From: Eumeta japonica
Lineage: Eukaryota; Arthropoda; Insecta; Lepidoptera; Psychidae
DNA: 64,000 nucleotides
Assembly (NCBI GenBank): GCA_005406025.1
Contig: BGZK01001297.1
Span: 110,209-174,208 of the forward strand
Reading direction: 5' to 3'
The notes under the pieces are model-generated. The model saw only the letters and a list, made by a program, of their open reading frames with translations, was not told where the DNA came from and made no database searches. A program made the translations under genes and the position numbers. This document shows, in pieces, positions 63,791 to 64,000 of this stretch; position 1 is the first letter of the stretch, and each line of letters begins with the position of its first letter.

Positions 63791-64000
63791 CCATGAATTA
63801 CTAATTATGTCTTTTTCTCATGTATAAGCTATAATACTGTGAAGTTTCATAGAAATCTGTTCAGTATCTTTGGCATGAAAACCTAACAAATATCATGACA
63901 AATTTTCGCGTTTTTTTTAAATTAAAAGGATTTCTTTCATAAGCTATTATTTAAATGATTTAACATTTTTGAACTGATTAGTATGCTTTGCCAGATTTGA

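Noticed and set aside
1..64000. CRISPR arrays, operons, ribosome binding sites, rRNA genes and intact tRNA genes
   Set aside because: The window is eukaryotic nuclear DNA; no spaced direct-repeat array or complete tRNA cloverleaf was seen, only decayed tRNA-like SINE heads.

Overview
The window looks like nuclear DNA of an insect, most probably a moth or butterfly. It is AT-rich, its genes are split by canonical GT-AG introns, and it is crowded with decayed repeats of kinds I know from lepidopteran sequence: non-LTR tails with (CCGT)n or GACAGACAGAC tracts, tRNA-derived SINE remains, and pogo, Harbinger-type and hAT elements. Most short open frames here are chance or repeat-derived.

Three protein genes can be reconstructed. 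(1) On the minus strand, 9484 down to 2225, are eight exons of GPAA1, the GAA1 subunit of the GPI transamidase. The C-terminal end is not found in the remaining 2.2 kb and probably lies off the left edge. (2) On the minus strand, 43310 down to 32265, is a complete seven-exon MFS sugar transporter of the facilitated trehalose transporter (Tret1-like) type, 464 aa. (3) On the plus strand, from 53414, is a second transporter of the same family. Seven exons (293 codons) are visible and the gene runs off the right edge. The two transporters are head to head about 10.1 kb apart. Each has a tiny first exon ending in the same phase at the same place in transmembrane segment 1, so they are probably inverted duplicates.

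Region by region: 1-537 is a nearly complete pogo-type MITE. 1310-2034 is a Harbinger-type MITE with TAA target duplications. 2.2-9.5 kb is GPAA1, whose introns hold a five-unit tandem array and a perfect-looking hairpin. 9.5-32 kb is gene-poor. It holds an AT microsatellite, a 131-bp tandem duplication, a mariner transposase fragment, an LTR-like segment, a polyadenylated retrocopy-like stretch, several foldback repeats and a non-LTR tail. 32.3-43.3 kb is transporter A, whose introns hold a 2.46-kb hAT relic, a LINE reverse-transcriptase fragment and a TTA-flanked MITE. 43.3-53.4 kb is intergenic with a SINE and a copy of a roughly 750-bp dispersed repeat. 53.4-61.7 kb is transporter B. The right edge holds more repeat fragments.

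The most notable unexplained item is the roughly 750-bp repeat present at 31.3, 47.5 and 53.6 kb, and truncated and inverted at 62.8 kb, all around the transporter pair. No wholly new biological system is evident.
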